Of a DNA stretch of 64,000 nucleotides, positions 24,724-34,989 are shown one piece after another. This stretch comes from Verrucomicrobiia bacterium (GTDB taxonomy: Bacteria; Verrucomicrobiota; Verrucomicrobiia; Verrucomicrobiales; Akkermansiaceae), in assembly GCA_030432565.1 (NCBI GenBank), contig JAUIGV010000019.1, positions 1 through 64,000 on the forward strand, in the 5' to 3' direction. Positions within the stretch are counted from its first letter, which is position 1; the number at the start of each line of letters is the position of its first letter. The notes below the pieces were generated by a model that saw only the letters and a program-made list of their open reading frames with translations, ran no database searches and had not been told where the DNA came from. The position numbers were made by a program, and so were the translations under genes.

Positions 24724-26409
24724 ATGGCCATCTCAGGTTCAGACCAACAACTTGTCGATCAGTGGAAGAACGAACCCGCCCCGCTTCTCCCGCTGCTTCA
24801 CGCATTCCATGATCGTGACGGCTACCTTTCCGATGACGCCCTCCGCGCAGTTTCCGAAGGATTAAAAACCCCCTTGGCCGACCTCTACGGCACGGTCACC
24901 TTTTACCATCACTTCTCACGCACTCCCGGCGGATTGGAAGCCCCCCGCGTCTGCACTGGAAACATCTGCTGCCTTCGAGGCGGAAACGAGATTCTCGAAA
25001 CTCTGAAATCCCAAGGCCAGGACGCAACCGCAATGCCCTGCTCCGGTCGCTGTGACGCGCCTGTTCCGGTGCTCACCGGTCACACCACTTTGGCCGGAAA
25101 ATCGGCAGCCGGTCTCACGCCGACTCCTTCCCCGCTTCCTCCCGTCAATCCCGGAGACAGTGAAGAAGCACTCTTTTCAAACATCCGTAAAGAGGGGCAA
25201 AACACCTTAAAAGGCTACCGCGAAAACGGCGGCTTCGTCGCTCTCGAGGCAGTCCTCAAAAGAGAGCCTGCTTCAGTCATCGATACGGTCACCGAATCAA
25301 AACTCGCCGGGCGTGGCGGTGCCGGGTTCCCGACCGGATTGAAATGGAAAGCGGTTGCCGAGTGCGATCGCCACCCGAAATCCATCGTCTGCAATGCAGA
25401 TGAAGGCGAGCCTGGATGTTTCAAGGATCGCGCCCTCATGGACTATGACCCTTTCGCCTTGATCGAAGGCATGATCATTGCCGGATTTGCCACCGGAGCT
25501 CCACGCGGATTCATCTACCTTCGCTACGAATATCCCGAGACCAATGCCCTTCTCGAAAAATGCCTTGCCGAAGCGAGGGAAGCCGGCCTTCTGGGAAACA
25601 ACATTCTCGGATCCGGGTTTGAGTTTCACCTTTACATTCGCCGTGGAGCCGGGGCTTACATCTGCGGTGAGGAAGGCTCCCTGCTCAACTCGCTGGAAGG
25701 AAAGCACCCGTTTCCCCGCAACAAGCCACCTTTTCCCGTCACTCACGGATTCGAAGACAAGCCGACCGCAGTCAACAATGTCGAGACCCTTTGTGCCATT
25801 CCGCACATCATCAACAATGGGCCGGAATGGTACCAATCTCTCGGCATGGGAGGGCTCGCCGGGACCAAACTCATCTCGCTTTCCGGCGACATCAAACATC
25901 CGGGCAACTACGAGATTCCCATCGGCCTTCCTCTAAGAACCCTCCTGTACGATTGGGCGGGTGGACCACTCGAGGGGCGCTCAATTCAAGCCGTCACCAT
26001 GGCCGGGCTTTCCGGAGGGTTCCTCGGTCATCAAATCCTCGATGACCTCACACTCGACGATCCCTGCATTCGCTCGCACGGCTCCTTCCTCGGAGCCGGC
26101 GGCATTATGGTCTTCGACGACTCACGCAATATGGTAAAGGCTGCCCACGATGCCATGGCCTTCTTCGCACATGAATCCTGCGGCAAGTGTTTCCCGTGTC
26201 GCATCGGCACCCAACGACTCACCGAACGCTTGAATGGCGAAGCCAAGCACCTCGACCTGACAGCCTGGACCGAGGAAGTGAACGACATCAACGAGGCCAT
26301 GAAAGCAACCTCGGCTTGTGGACTCGGTATGGCCGCACCACACGTCACGGAATCACTAATGAAGTATTTCCCGGAGCAGGTGGAAGCCGCCACCAATTCG
26401 AGTTCGTAG
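24724..26409 (+). CDS. NuoE-NuoF fusion, NADH-oxidising diaphorase subunit
   Basis: A 561-residue soluble protein. Residues 1-115 form a NuoE-type four-helix and thioredoxin-like domain with [2Fe-2S] ligands C77, C82, C106 and C110. From about 165 it is NuoF-like: FMN/NAD site GRGGAGFPTGLKW, GEPGCFKDR, GAGAYICGEE, SLBB-like region, and [4Fe-4S] ligands C486, C489, C492 and C532. Such fusions occur in HoxF, FdsB-type formate dehydrogenase and electron-bifurcating hydrogenases. No hydrogenase, formate dehydrogenase or other nuo gene is near, so the partner is unknown. The gene stands alone between tamA and a terminator. Confidence 0.85.
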   Translation: MAISGSDQQLVDQWKNEPAPLLPLLHAFHDRDGYLSDDALRAVSEGLKTPLADLYGTVTFYHHFSRTPGGLEAPRVCTGNICCLRGGNEILETLKSQGQDATAMPCSGRCDAPVPVLTGHTTLAGKSAAGLTPTPSPLPPVNPGDSEEALFSNIRKEGQNTLKGYRENGGFVALEAVLKREPASVIDTVTESKLAGRGGAGFPTGLKWKAVAECDRHPKSIVCNADEGEPGCFKDRALMDYDPFALIEGMIIAGFATGAPRGFIYLRYEYPETNALLEKCLAEAREAGLLGNNILGSGFEFHLYIRRGAGAYICGEEGSLLNSLEGKHPFPRNKPPFPVTHGFEDKPTAVNNVETLCAIPHIINNGPEWYQSLGMGGLAGTKLISLSGDIKHPGNYEIPIGLPLRTLLYDWAGGPLEGRSIQAVTMAGLSGGFLGHQILDDLTLDDPCIRSHGSFLGAGGIMVFDDSRNMVKAAHDAMAFFAHESCGKCFPCRIGTQRLTERLNGEAKHLDLTAWTEEVNDINEAMKATSACGLGMAAPHVTESLMKYFPEQVEAATNSSS

Positions 26410-26561
26410 ATCGGCAAAACACCGTATCGGCAGGCAACAGCACGCGGGTAGTTTGGATCATCAAAACAAGACGAAAATCTTTTCAAACTTTTGCTGTCAT
26501 CGGTCGGAGTTTTTTGTCTGAATGTAGGGGAACGGGAAATTAATCCAGCCTGTTCTTCAAT

Positions 26562-26616
26562 GCGTCCCGGGCGGTCCTCCTTTTTCGCAGGCAGTTCGTC
26601 CGGGACGCCCTTTTTT
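26562..26616 (+). terminator. Intrinsic terminator after the NuoE-NuoF fusion gene
   Basis: GCGTCCCGG (26562-26570) pairs perfectly with CCGGGACGC (26600-26608), with T-rich bases (26611-26616) following. The 29-base loop is long for a terminator. It sits between convergent genes. The 26410-26561 stretch before it holds no ORF or recognisable element. Confidence 0.6.
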
Positions 26617-26621
26617 AAAAA

Positions 26622-27632
26622 CTAGGCACAAGCCTCTTCAAAGGCATCCACGACAAAGTCAATGTCCTTGGAAGAAATTCCCAAGTGAGTCACGAGGCGT
26701 TGTTTGGCTCCGGTGTATCCTCCAATTTTGATCCCCTTCTTTTCAAGGGTTTGGGACACCTGCGACCCATCCACTTGAGCAAAATCAACAAAGACCATGT
26801 TGGTCTGCACCGGGTCCACCTTAAGCCCCGGAATCCCGGCGAGTCCGTCACACAGTTTGCGGGCATTTTCGTGATCCTCCGCCAGTCGCTCGATATGATT
26901 CTCCAAAACAAAAATTCCGGCTGCTGCCAACATCCCGGACTGGCGCATCCCGCCCCCGAGCATCTTCCGCCATCTTTTTGCCTCCTTAATAAAATCCGCT
27001 GAGGCAAGCAGAACAGAGCCCACCGGCGCACCCAGTCCTTTGGACAAACAGATCGAAACCGACTCAAAGGGTCCCGCCAATTTGATGGCGGATTCTCCCG
27101 TCGCAACCGACGCGTTGAAGAGCCGGGCCCCATCGAGGTGAAGGGAAAGTTGATGATCACTTGCAAAGGACCGAACCGCATTCAAATAGTCCCGTGGGAG
27201 AATCTTACCCCACGTCGTATTCTCAAGACACAAGAGCTTCGTGCGCGCGAAGTGAAAGTCATCGGGCTTTACCAGTGCCGCCAACTTATCCAGAGCCAGC
27301 GTACCGTCTTCATCCTGAGCGAGAGGTTGCGGTTGGATACTGCCAAGGATCGCGGCTCCCCCGCCCTCGAAAAGATAGGTGTGGGCAGTCTGACCAACGA
27401 GATACTCATCTCCCCGCTGACAATGAGTAAGCAACGCGCAAAGATTGCTCTGGGTTCCACTCGGAACAAACATTCCCGCCTCTTTCCCCAACATCCCGGC
27501 AGCCAATTCCTCAAGCCGGGCCACCGTGGGATCATCCCCCATGACATCATCTCCCACCTCTGCACGGGACATGGTCTCCCTTATGGCCGGAGTAGGTTTG
27601 GTGACGGTATCACTTCGCAAGTCGATAAACAT
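26622..27632 (-). CDS. Low-specificity L-threonine aldolase (beta-eliminating lyase family)
   Basis: A 336-residue PLP enzyme, fold type I, that splits L-threonine or allo-threonine to glycine and acetaldehyde. Evidence: the start IDLRSDTVTKPTPAIRETM, AEVGDDVMGDDPTV, FVPSGTQSNLCALL, LHLDGARLFNA, and the Schiff-base lysine in SICLSKGLGAPVGS (K198). Length matches the family. The gene is alone, with a FKBP gene upstream on the same strand separated by a terminator. Serine hydroxymethyltransferase and alanine racemase families are excluded by the motifs. Confidence 0.93.
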   Translation of the reverse strand: MFIDLRSDTVTKPTPAIRETMSRAEVGDDVMGDDPTVARLEELAAGMLGKEAGMFVPSGTQSNLCALLTHCQRGDEYLVGQTAHTYLFEGGGAAILGSIQPQPLAQDEDGTLALDKLAALVKPDDFHFARTKLLCLENTTWGKILPRDYLNAVRSFASDHQLSLHLDGARLFNASVATGESAIKLAGPFESVSICLSKGLGAPVGSVLLASADFIKEAKRWRKMLGGGMRQSGMLAAAGIFVLENHIERLAEDHENARKLCDGLAGIPGLKVDPVQTNMVFVDFAQVDGSQVSQTLEKKGIKIGGYTGAKQRLVTHLGISSKDIDFVVDAFEEACA

Positions 27633-27689
27633 GGTTCCGCTCCTAAATAAGCCGGGGCAGGCTCACAAGGATTTACGGCGGAAATCACC

Positions 27690-27730
27690 ACAAAAAAAAC
27701 AGCCCGTCGCGAATACGCAAAGGGCTGTTT
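27690..27730 (-). terminator. Intrinsic terminator after the FKBP gene
   Basis: AAACAGCCC (27697-27705) pairs with GGGCTGTTT (27722-27730). On the minus strand the stem is followed by a run of T (complement of 27692-27699). It ends the tetR-to-FKBP array and separates it from the threonine aldolase gene. Confidence 0.85.
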
Positions 27731-27752
27731 GAAAAATGGAAGAAAAGTCGAG

Positions 27753-29513
27753 TTACTCGGCTGGTTTCTCAGTCGGCTTTTCGGCTGATCTCTCTTCCTT
27801 CGGCTTGACCGGCTTCACTTCGATAGGCGGAGTGACGGCCTCGATCTTTTTAGGAGCCTCGGGAGTCACAATTTCGAAGAGTTCGATATCGAACACCAGC
27901 ATTCCCGCCGGACGTCCGGGCTGGTTGTTATATGCCAGCTCGACTGGGATCCAGAAGCGGGTTTTTTCACCCTCAACCATGAGCTGAACTCCTTCGGTCC
28001 AACCCTTGATCACTCCGTTCAGAGGAAACTGGGCCTGTTCGTCACGCTCAATGGAGTTGTCGAAGAGTTTTCCGTCAGTGGTCCAACCGGCATAGTGCAC
28101 CTTGACGGTGTCAGTCTCAATTGGCTTGCGCTTGCCAGTTCCTGCTTTGAGAACCTTGTAGGCGAGGCCGGAGGCCGTCTTCTTGGCATCTGCCGGCGGA
28201 GCTGCAACATCGGCCGGTGCCTTCGGAGCCACCGGCTTGGGCTTAAACTCGACCAATTCAAGATCGAAGGTCAACGCGCCCTCGGGAGCTCCGCGTCCTT
28301 TGGTTTCGAAGGTAAGGTTTTCCGGAACCCAGACACGGCGGCTTTCACCTTTTTTCATGGTCTTCAAGATCTCCACCCATCCTTTGATCGGAGCCTGGTC
28401 GAGGGAAAGTGCCATCGGCCCACCCATCGCTTCACTGGAGCCAATCGATGCGCCATTGGCATCCCAACCTTTGAAGCTCACCTTCAGAAGATCAGTTTCG
28501 GTTGGAGAAGCGTCTCCTTCACCGGGCTTGAGAACCGTGTATGCGATTCCAGATTCAGTCTTGGTCGCACTTTCGGGGGCAGCCGCAACATCCTTGGGAG
28601 CATTGGGGTCCTTCGGCGGCGGTGGCGGCTTGGGAACCGGCTGGAACGAAATGAGTTCAAAATCAAAGATCAAGTCGCCGGTCGGAGCACCTTCAGGCGC
28701 TTCACCCTCCTTGCCATAAGCAAGGCTGGCGGGAATCCAGAAACGGCGCTTTCCACCCTTCTTCATCAGCTGGACGCCTTCGGTCAACCCCTTGATAGGA
28801 ACTTGGCCCAGCGCAAACTGAGCTGGCTGCGGGTTGCGGGTCGAAGTCATGATGAATTCGCCATCCGCTTTCCAACCCGTGAACTGGCAGGTCACAACAT
28901 CCTCAGGTCCGGGAGAGGTCTCTCCTTCACCTGCTTTAAGGATCTGATATTTGAGACCGGATTCCGTCGCCACGGCATCTGCCGGGGCGGTGAGATCTTT
29001 GGGAGCAGCGGGCGGCTTGATGATTTCAAGCAATTCCACATCGAAAGTAAGATTTCCAGCCACCCGGCCCTGGTCACCATAGGCCAGATCGGAAGGAATC
29101 CAGAAACGGCGCTTTTCGCCAACCACCATGAGTTGCACACCCTCGGTCCACCCCTTGATCACCTGGTCCAGGGCAAACTCAGCAGGCTGCCCGCGCTTGA
29201 GCGAACTATCGAACATTTGCCCGTCGGAAGCCTGCCACCCGGTGTAATGAACCCGAACGGTATCGGTAGCCGATGGCTTCTCGGTTCCGGTTCCCTTTTT
29301 AAGAACCAATGAGGCAAGACCTGATGGGGTCTTTTCGGCATCGGCAGGAGCAGCTGCCACATTGGCAGGCGCTTTGAAGGGGTCTTCAGCCGGCTTCGCG
29401 GGCTCTGCTGGTTTGACCGGCTCGGCGGGGGCCGCGGGCTCTTGCGCGATCGCGGTCACCCCGAGGGCGCCACTGAGGATGCCGGACATCAGCCGGCGTT
29501 TTCTGTTAATCAT
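27753..29513 (-). CDS. Periplasmic FKBP-type peptidyl-prolyl isomerase with four FKBP domains
   Basis: A 586-residue exported protein (signal 1-23, cleavage near AIAQ) with a Pro/Ala-rich linker and four FKBP domains at about 60-165, 185-290, 320-425 and 448-550, then an acidic Pro/Lys tail. Domains 1 and 4 keep the pocket pattern (VHYTGW..FDSS, VIKGW, IPSDLAYG). Domain 2 has IMTS in place of FDSS and GL for GW; domain 3 has IGSS and no AYG, so these two are probably inactive or binding-only. Start 29513 chosen for the signal peptide. It follows the type III PKS gene by 34 bp. Confidence 0.9.
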   Translation of the reverse strand: MINRKRRLMSGILSGALGVTAIAQEPAAPAEPVKPAEPAKPAEDPFKAPANVAAAPADAEKTPSGLASLVLKKGTGTEKPSATDTVRVHYTGWQASDGQMFDSSLKRGQPAEFALDQVIKGWTEGVQLMVVGEKRRFWIPSDLAYGDQGRVAGNLTFDVELLEIIKPPAAPKDLTAPADAVATESGLKYQILKAGEGETSPGPEDVVTCQFTGWKADGEFIMTSTRNPQPAQFALGQVPIKGLTEGVQLMKKGGKRRFWIPASLAYGKEGEAPEGAPTGDLIFDFELISFQPVPKPPPPPKDPNAPKDVAAAPESATKTESGIAYTVLKPGEGDASPTETDLLKVSFKGWDANGASIGSSEAMGGPMALSLDQAPIKGWVEILKTMKKGESRRVWVPENLTFETKGRGAPEGALTFDLELVEFKPKPVAPKAPADVAAPPADAKKTASGLAYKVLKAGTGKRKPIETDTVKVHYAGWTTDGKLFDNSIERDEQAQFPLNGVIKGWTEGVQLMVEGEKTRFWIPVELAYNNQPGRPAGMLVFDIELFEIVTPEAPKKIEAVTPPIEVKPVKPKEERSAEKPTEKPAE

Positions 29514-29547
29514 GTCGGGATGACGGTCATCTGCGGATGCAGATGTG

Positions 29548-30555
29548 TCAACGCCACATCTCACAAGAATGTGCCGCAAATCCGGCGCCAAAACTGGTCA
29601 ACCAGTAGCGGGAATCGTCCTTCGATTTCTTCAAACGCTCTTCGAGAGCAAAGAGAACACAGGGACTGGAGCAGTTTCCGGCGCTATTTAGAACCTCACG
29701 GGTTTCGGGCAAATCCCACCCCATTCGCTTCTCGAGCGCCTCAATCACGTCCCTCCCACCGGTGTGAGCGAGGACCTGGTCAGGATCGTTTAGCCGCTTC
29801 TGCCAGAGTTTTTCGACCGCTTCCGCCGCCAATCCGGGAACAGTCCGATGAAGTTTATTTTCCAATTTCCCACCGGAATTGATGAAGCGGATCTTCTCCC
29901 GCTCCTCCGGAACATGAATTGTATCAAAGTTGCCGACCTGCCATTTACCCGCTCCTCCCTCATCAGACCAAACAGCCGCGGCAGCTCCATCACCAAACAA
30001 GCACATGCTAATGAGGACACCGGGTTCTTCGTTCACGTAAAGAGCCGCCGAACAGACTTCGACCGCGATTGTTGCAACCTTCTTTCCGGGGTTTGCCGCC
30101 AGAAAACCCTCGGCAGCCCGCATCATGGGAAGCGCGGCACCGCACCCGAGGCCTACGATATCCTGAAGATAAACATCATTGCGCATCCCCAACTGCTCGG
30201 CGACATGGCTGGTCACCCCCGGGCACAGGTATCCGGTGCAAGTGCATATGATGAGGGCGTCAATTTCAGACGGATCGACTCCCGTCTTTTCCAAGGCCGC
30301 AATCGAAAGCTCCGGGGCCTCCTTCTCGAAATACTCATTGAGCTCCTGCGCCCCCGCGTCAAACATCGCTGCCGGATCGTCCGCACAAAAGTGGCGTTTG
30401 CTAATCCCGGAGTCCCCCAACAGAACTTTCCCAATGATCCCGCGTCCGCGTGCGCTCAATGATTGATAGGAAGAAGTCGTCCGGGTGAATTCAAAGCACT
30501 CTTCTTGAGAATAGGCATTTGAGGGGAAGGCGCTCGCAAGAGCTTCAAGAAACAT
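29548..30555 (-). CDS. Type III polyketide synthase (chalcone/stilbene synthase family)
   Basis: A 335-residue thiolase-fold enzyme. The catalytic triad is visible: Cys138 in [20 protein letters not shown], His264 in [14 protein letters not shown] (usually HPGGR) and Asn294 in [17 protein letters not shown]; spacings match chalcone synthase-type enzymes rather than Fab[12 protein letters not shown] is also conserved. Such enzymes extend acyl-CoA with malonyl-CoA to give alkylresorcinols, pyrones or similar aromatic lipids. No methyltransferase or oxidase partner is adjacent. The start overlaps the RND gene end by 11 bp with AGGAG upstream, so it is part of the efflux operon; the pump may export or respond to its product (inference). 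Confidence 0.85.
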   Translation of the reverse strand: MFLEALASAFPSNAYSQEECFEFTRTTSSYQSLSARGRGIIGKVLLGDSGISKRHFCADDPAAMFDAGAQELNEYFEKEAPELSIAALEKTGVDPSEIDALIICTCTGYLCPGVTSHVAEQLGMRNDVYLQDIVGLGCGAALPMMRAAEGFLAANPGKKVATIAVEVCSAALYVNEEPGVLISMCLFGDGAAAAVWSDEGGAGKWQVGNFDTIHVPEEREKIRFINSGGKLENKLHRTVPGLAAEAVEKLWQKRLNDPDQVLAHTGGRDVIEALEKRMGWDLPETREVLNSAGNCSSPCVLFALEERLKKSKDDSRYWLTSFGAGFAAHSCEMWR

Positions 30556-33500
30556 GTTCCGAACGTCTCCTAGTTTGGGAATTTTCCAAAGGTTTATTTC
30601 CGTTGCTGATGAAACGGATCAAATGAGTGACAAGGTTGCGGACATCTTCAAGGATGACGTAGAGCGAAGGAACCAGGATCAGGGTGATTGCAGTGGCAAA
30701 CAGAATGCCAAAACCCAGGGAAACCGCCATCGGAATGAGGAACTTGGCCTGCATGTCATCCTCCAGCAACATCGGCATGAGACCCACGAAGGTTGTGAGC
30801 GAAGTCAGAAGGATCGGACGGAATCTTCTCACCCCCGCATTGCGGGCTGACTCCAGGATACCGAGCCCGTCATTCCGGTGACGGTTCATGTAGTCGACCA
30901 GCACCAGGGAGTCATTCACCACCACCCCGGCCAGCGCAACAATCCCGCACATCGACATAATACTCATATTCAAGCCCATGAAAATATGCCCTGCGACCGC
31001 ACCAACCATGCCAAAGGGGATCACACTCATTACAATTAAGGGCTGTACGTAACTCTTCAGGGGAATTGCCATCAAGACGTACATCAGCAGGAGTGCTCCC
31101 AAAAAGCCGATGCCCATCTCACGGATACTGTCGCGCTGGTCGCTTTGTTCCCCTTCGAAGGAATACCGGACACCCGGAAATTTATCGGGAATCCTGTCGA
31201 GCACCTCCTCGGTATATTTCTCAACAATCTCATTCGCATTATAACCACCGGCAAGATCAACATCGGCCTTCAGGCTGATTGTCCGAAAACGATCCACCCG
31301 GGTCACCGTCGCCGGCCCGCGTCCGTATTCCGGAACGACCACATCGAGAAGAGGAACCTCCTCCCCCCCGGGAGTTCTTAGCTTCATGTTCTCAAAATTA
31401 GCAAGTGACCCGCGCTCAGCCTCCGGGTAGCGCACCATGACCTTCACTTCGTCACGTCCCCGCTGCAGTCGCTGTACCTCGTTCCCATAAAAGGCATTGC
31501 GAACCTGGTTCATCACCCCGTTGAGATCAAAACCCAGGGCCTTGCCCCGCGGGGTGAGATCGCGAACGATCAACTCCTCCCGGCCACGCCGATCGGAGTT
31601 GGAAACATCCACCACTCCTTTGTAGTCGTTGCGCAAACGCTCTGTCGCCCAGGTTGCTGCGGCCACCAATTGCTCGTTGTCCGGACCGGTCAGATTAATG
31701 TCAATGGCATTTCCACCCGCTGCTGTCTCGGCCCTGAAAGAGAGAGAAACCACTCCGGGGATATCGCCCGCAAGGTCCTGCCACATCGATTTCAATTGCT
31801 CACTGGAAAGATCCCGGTCCTTAGCCGCAGTCAGTTCCAGAGTCACTTCACCGAGATGGGTTCCCGTAGGAACAGCGGGTGAGAAGCCACCCTGAAATGG
31901 CTGCATTCCCGCTGTCGCCAGCTGGTTGACCACAATGGGATTTCCTTTGTTGTCCTGCTCCGTCGCGCCGAGCTCAAGAGCCGCCGCCTCCAAGCGCTTC
32001 ACCACTTCCCGGGTCTCGGCAAACGGGGCACCCAGAGGCATCTCGAGTTTCGCCGAAAGAATCTCACCCTCTACTTTCGGGAAAAATTGAAAAGGCAACC
32101 AACCGGTGCTCACCAGCGATACCGAGAGCACCACGAGAGCAATAAACATCACCCAAACCAAATAGCGAAACCTCAAACACACCTTTAGGAACGGTGAATA
32201 AACGGCCTTCACAAATCGTTCGAGCCCTCCCGAAATACTCCGCTGCAAGCGAGTCAGGGGATTCGCACTTCGATTGGCGGAATGCGGTTTGAGAAGGGCC
32301 AGGTGCGCAGGCAGAACAAACTTGGACTGCAACAGCGAAAAACCCAAAACCGGAATCACCACCAAGGGAATATTGGGCCAAATCTTCCCACTCACGCCGC
32401 TCAACCCGAGCATTGGCGTGAAGGCGGTCATGGTGGTGAGAATCCCAAAAATCACCACAATCCCCACCTCGTGGGTGCCTTTCCAACTCGCTTCCCTCGG
32501 GTGCTCGCCTCCTTGAATGCGGGTGTAGACATTCTCACCGACCACGATGGCGTCATCCACCACAATCCCCAACACCAGGATGAAGGCAAAGGCGGAGATC
32601 ATATTGATCGAGATCCCAAGGCCAGGCATCAGCCAGAGTCCGCCGGCAAAGGAAACCGGAATGCCCAGTGCCACCAAGAACGCCAAACTTGGCCGCAGAA
32701 AAAGGGCCAAAACCACAAGGACCAAAATAAGCCCAATCCCGATATTGCTTTTCAGGAGATCCAATCGTCCTTTCAGAATGACACTCTGGTCATTCCAAAT
32801 ATCGATCTCCACGCCTTCAGGCTTCTCGAGCGATTGAACATAGTCCCGGGCAAGCTTGGCAATCGTAAGAGTATCCTGTTCGGAGACACGGAAGACATGA
32901 AGCACAACTGCCGGGCGTCCATTGAAGGTCGACACGAGTTCAATATCCTCGAATCCATCAATCACCGAGGCAATCTGCCCCAACTTCAAATCAGATCCAT
33001 CGGACAGCTTTTTGACAGTCACCTCACGAAATTCCTCTCCCCGGTACATCCGCCCGAGAGCCCTCACCACAATCTCACCCGAGTCGGTCTTAACCGATCC
33101 ACTGGGCAGATCCAAAGAAGCACTCCGAACAGCCATTGCCACCTCCTGCAAAGTGAGGTTGTACTGCCTGAGTGTATCCTCCGGCACTTCGATTGAAATT
33201 TCATAGGGTCGGACCGAGGCCAGCTCGACCTTCTTGATCGTTTCCCTCCCCTTGAGGAGGGTCTGCACAAAGCCCCCGGGGTCGTCGAAGAATGCCTCTT
33301 TTTTTGACTCCGGCTTCGGCGGCACATAATTCAGCAGCCCGTCACGAATCCCCTCCGCATACTCCCGGAGACTGGCCTCATCGGTATCGGCGGTGATGGC
33401 CAGGCTGAGGATCTGCCGATTCACCACCAGCTCTTCGAAGACCGGCTCTTCGGCGTTCTCGGCAAAGTTATCAATGGCATCGACGTTGGTCTGGACGTCG

Positions 33501-33820
33501 CCCATGACATTCCGGGTATTGTATCCGGTCTCCACCTCGACCGTCAGTGTCGCCATATTGCGAACCGCCGTCGAAGTGACCCGCTTTATGCCCTCCACTT
33601 CCGCAATCGCTTCCTCAATCGGAATAACGACTCCGCTTGTCACCTCCTCCGGAGTGGCATTGGGATAGGGAACGCTGACGATGACCGCGTCAAAGGACGT
33701 TTCCGGAAAGACTTCCTTGCGCAGCTTGAACCATGCGGTAAAGCCGGCAAGCAAAACCGCGAGCATGAGAAAATTGGCCGCAACGTGATTGCGACTGAAC
33801 CATTTGATCGACTTCTGCAT
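30545..33820 (-). CDS. RND-family efflux pump inner-membrane transporter (AcrB-like)
   Basis: A 1091-residue inner-membrane proton antiporter with the RND plan: N-terminal span ([17 protein letters not shown]), two large periplasmic loops, and two groups of membrane spans. The TM4 region carries the paired acidic residues in [18 protein letters not shown]. The first porter domain has [24 protein letters not shown], common in HAE-type exporters. Substrates are unknown. Start 33820 lies 4 bp after the HlyD stop; the frame is open to 33862 inside hlyD. Operon with TetR, TolC and HlyD upstream and type III PKS downstream. Confidence 0.93.
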   Translation of the reverse strand: MQKSIKWFSRNHVAANFLMLAVLLAGFTAWFKLRKEVFPETSFDAVIVSVPYPNATPEEVTSGVVIPIEEAIAEVEGIKRVTSTAVRNMATLTVEVETGYNTRNVMGDVQTNVDAIDNFAENAEEPVFEELVVNRQILSLAITADTDEASLREYAEGIRDGLLNYVPPKPESKKEAFFDDPGGFVQTLLKGRETIKKVELASVRPYEISIEVPEDTLRQYNLTLQEVAMAVRSASLDLPSGSVKTDSGEIVVRALGRMYRGEEFREVTVKKLSDGSDLKLGQIASVIDGFEDIELVSTFNGRPAVVLHVFRVSEQDTLTIAKLARDYVQSLEKPEGVEIDIWNDQSVILKGRLDLLKSNIGIGLILVLVVLALFLRPSLAFLVALGIPVSFAGGLWLMPGLGISINMISAFAFILVLGIVVDDAIVVGENVYTRIQGGEHPREASWKGTHEVGIVVIFGILTTMTAFTPMLGLSGVSGKIWPNIPLVVIPVLGFSLLQSKFVLPAHLALLKPHSANRSANPLTRLQRSISGGLERFVKAVYSPFLKVCLRFRYLVWVMFIALVVLSVSLVSTGWLPFQFFPKVEGEILSAKLEMPLGAPFAETREVVKRLEAAALELGATEQDNKGNPIVVNQLATAGMQPFQGGFSPAVPTGTHLGEVTLELTAAKDRDLSSEQLKSMWQDLAGDIPGVVSLSFRAETAAGGNAIDINLTGPDNEQLVAAATWATERLRNDYKGVVDVSNSDRRGREELIVRDLTPRGKALGFDLNGVMNQVRNAFYGNEVQRLQRGRDEVKVMVRYPEAERGSLANFENMKLRTPGGEEVPLLDVVVPEYGRGPATVTRVDRFRTISLKADVDLAGGYNANEIVEKYTEEVLDRIPDKFPGVRYSFEGEQSDQRDSIREMGIGFLGALLLMYVLMAIPLKSYVQPLIVMSVIPFGMVGAVAGHIFMGLNMSIMSMCGIVALAGVVVNDSLVLVDYMNRHRNDGLGILESARNAGVRRFRPILLTSLTTFVGLMPMLLEDDMQAKFLIPMAVSLGFGILFATAITLILVPSLYVILEDVRNLVTHLIRFISNGNKPLENSQTRRRSEHVS

Positions 33821-33824
33821 GGCT

Positions 33825-34985
33825 CTAATTTGGTGACGTGGATTGTTCTTCCTGTTGATCACCCTTTGGGAGTTCGAGAGTCATCCCGGCAATTGGCATA
33901 TCCAGCTTCGTCAGGATTACTTTCTCGCCATCAGCAATTCCTTGTGTCGCGAAAACCCAATCGGCCGTGCTCCGGGCAATCACCAATTCACGAACTTCCA
34001 ACTTGCTCTCCTCACCAAAAACAAAGACCCGGTTCTCACCTCGGATCGCAGACCGGGGAACCCCCACCACTCCCGGCAGAAGCGCTCCTTCTAAAGAGGC
34101 ATTCAAAAAGATGCCCGGAGAGGGCAAACGGAAACGGGACGAATCATCCTTTTTGGGCAGGATTTTCGCCAGAACGTATGCCGACAGGGTCCGTTGATCA
34201 ACCTCTCCAAGTTCCCACATCACCTCGGCGTCCCACTCGTGCAGGCGTCCCCCGATTGTTGATGACAACCGGATCTCTGCATTATCGGGGAGCTGTGCAT
34301 AGTCATCCAACGAAAACGGAAGACGAATCATAAGCTCCCCGGGATCATAAACCGTTCCCAGTTGAGCCCCGGGAACAACCGTTGCCCCAACGTTCAAATT
34401 GACCGCCCGCACCCGGCAATCGAAAGGAGCAAAAATCCTGGTCCGCGCCAGATCGGCCTCAGCCTTCTCAAGCGCCGCCACCGCCGCCGCCAGCCGTGCC
34501 TTCGCACTATTCAAAAATGGAATGCGCAACACCAACTCGCTCGCATCCTTGCCACCACCTATCTTCTTCCAGTCGCGCTCCGCTTGCTGGGCCCTCGCTG
34601 TCTCCTGAACCAGGGCCAGCTCAGCTTCGGCCAAAGTCGATTCCGATTGCGCAACAGCCGCCATGTAGTCAACCGGGTCGATCTCGGCAATCAGGTCGCC
34701 CTTATTGAAAGTCGCACCGACTTCAAAATTTTCATCCACCTTAACAAGCTTTCCTCCCACTTGTGCGGAAAGAATGATATCCCGACGGACCAACACCACA
34801 CCTTCGCTTTTGAGAGCAAACTCCTGATCACCCTTGCTGACTACCTGGACTTCAACAACAGGAGGCTTTTCCACCCGTTCCTTCTTCTCGGCTTCAGGGG
34901 CATTCTCCTCAAGGAACCTGACTCCCAAAATAGTCAAACCAAGCACAATGGCGATGGCGACGATGGTTGTGATGACAATTTTCAT
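33825..34985 (-). CDS. RND periplasmic adaptor (HlyD/AcrA-type membrane fusion protein)
   Basis: A 386-residue protein with an N-terminal membrane anchor (about 5-22). It has the lipoyl-like half motifs around VSKGDQEFALKSEGVVLV and PFDCRVRAVNLNVGATVVPG, an alpha-hairpin (about 115-200; ALVQETARAQQAERDW) and a C-terminal membrane-proximal domain (GVPRSAIRGENRVFV). It links the RND pump to the TolC-like channel. Start 34985 chosen for the membrane anchor; the frame is open to 35090. It starts 4 bp after the TolC-like stop and is followed by the pump after 4 bp, so all are co-translated. Confidence 0.93.
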   Translation of the reverse strand: MKIVITTIVAIAIVLGLTILGVRFLEENAPEAEKKERVEKPPVVEVQVVSKGDQEFALKSEGVVLVRRDIILSAQVGGKLVKVDENFEVGATFNKGDLIAEIDPVDYMAAVAQSESTLAEAELALVQETARAQQAERDWKKIGGGKDASELVLRIPFLNSAKARLAAAVAALEKAEADLARTRIFAPFDCRVRAVNLNVGATVVPGAQLGTVYDPGELMIRLPFSLDDYAQLPDNAEIRLSSTIGGRLHEWDAEVMWELGEVDQRTLSAYVLAKILPKKDDSSRFRLPSPGIFLNASLEGALLPGVVGVPRSAIRGENRVFVFGEESKLEVRELVIARSTADWVFATQGIADGEKVILTKLDMPIAGMTLELPKGDQQEEQSTSPN

Positions 34986-34989
34986 AATT

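Noticed and set aside
28095-29312. 405-residue plus-strand ORF opposite the FKBP gene
   Set aside because: The repetitive pattern mirrors the FKBP repeats and has no domain.
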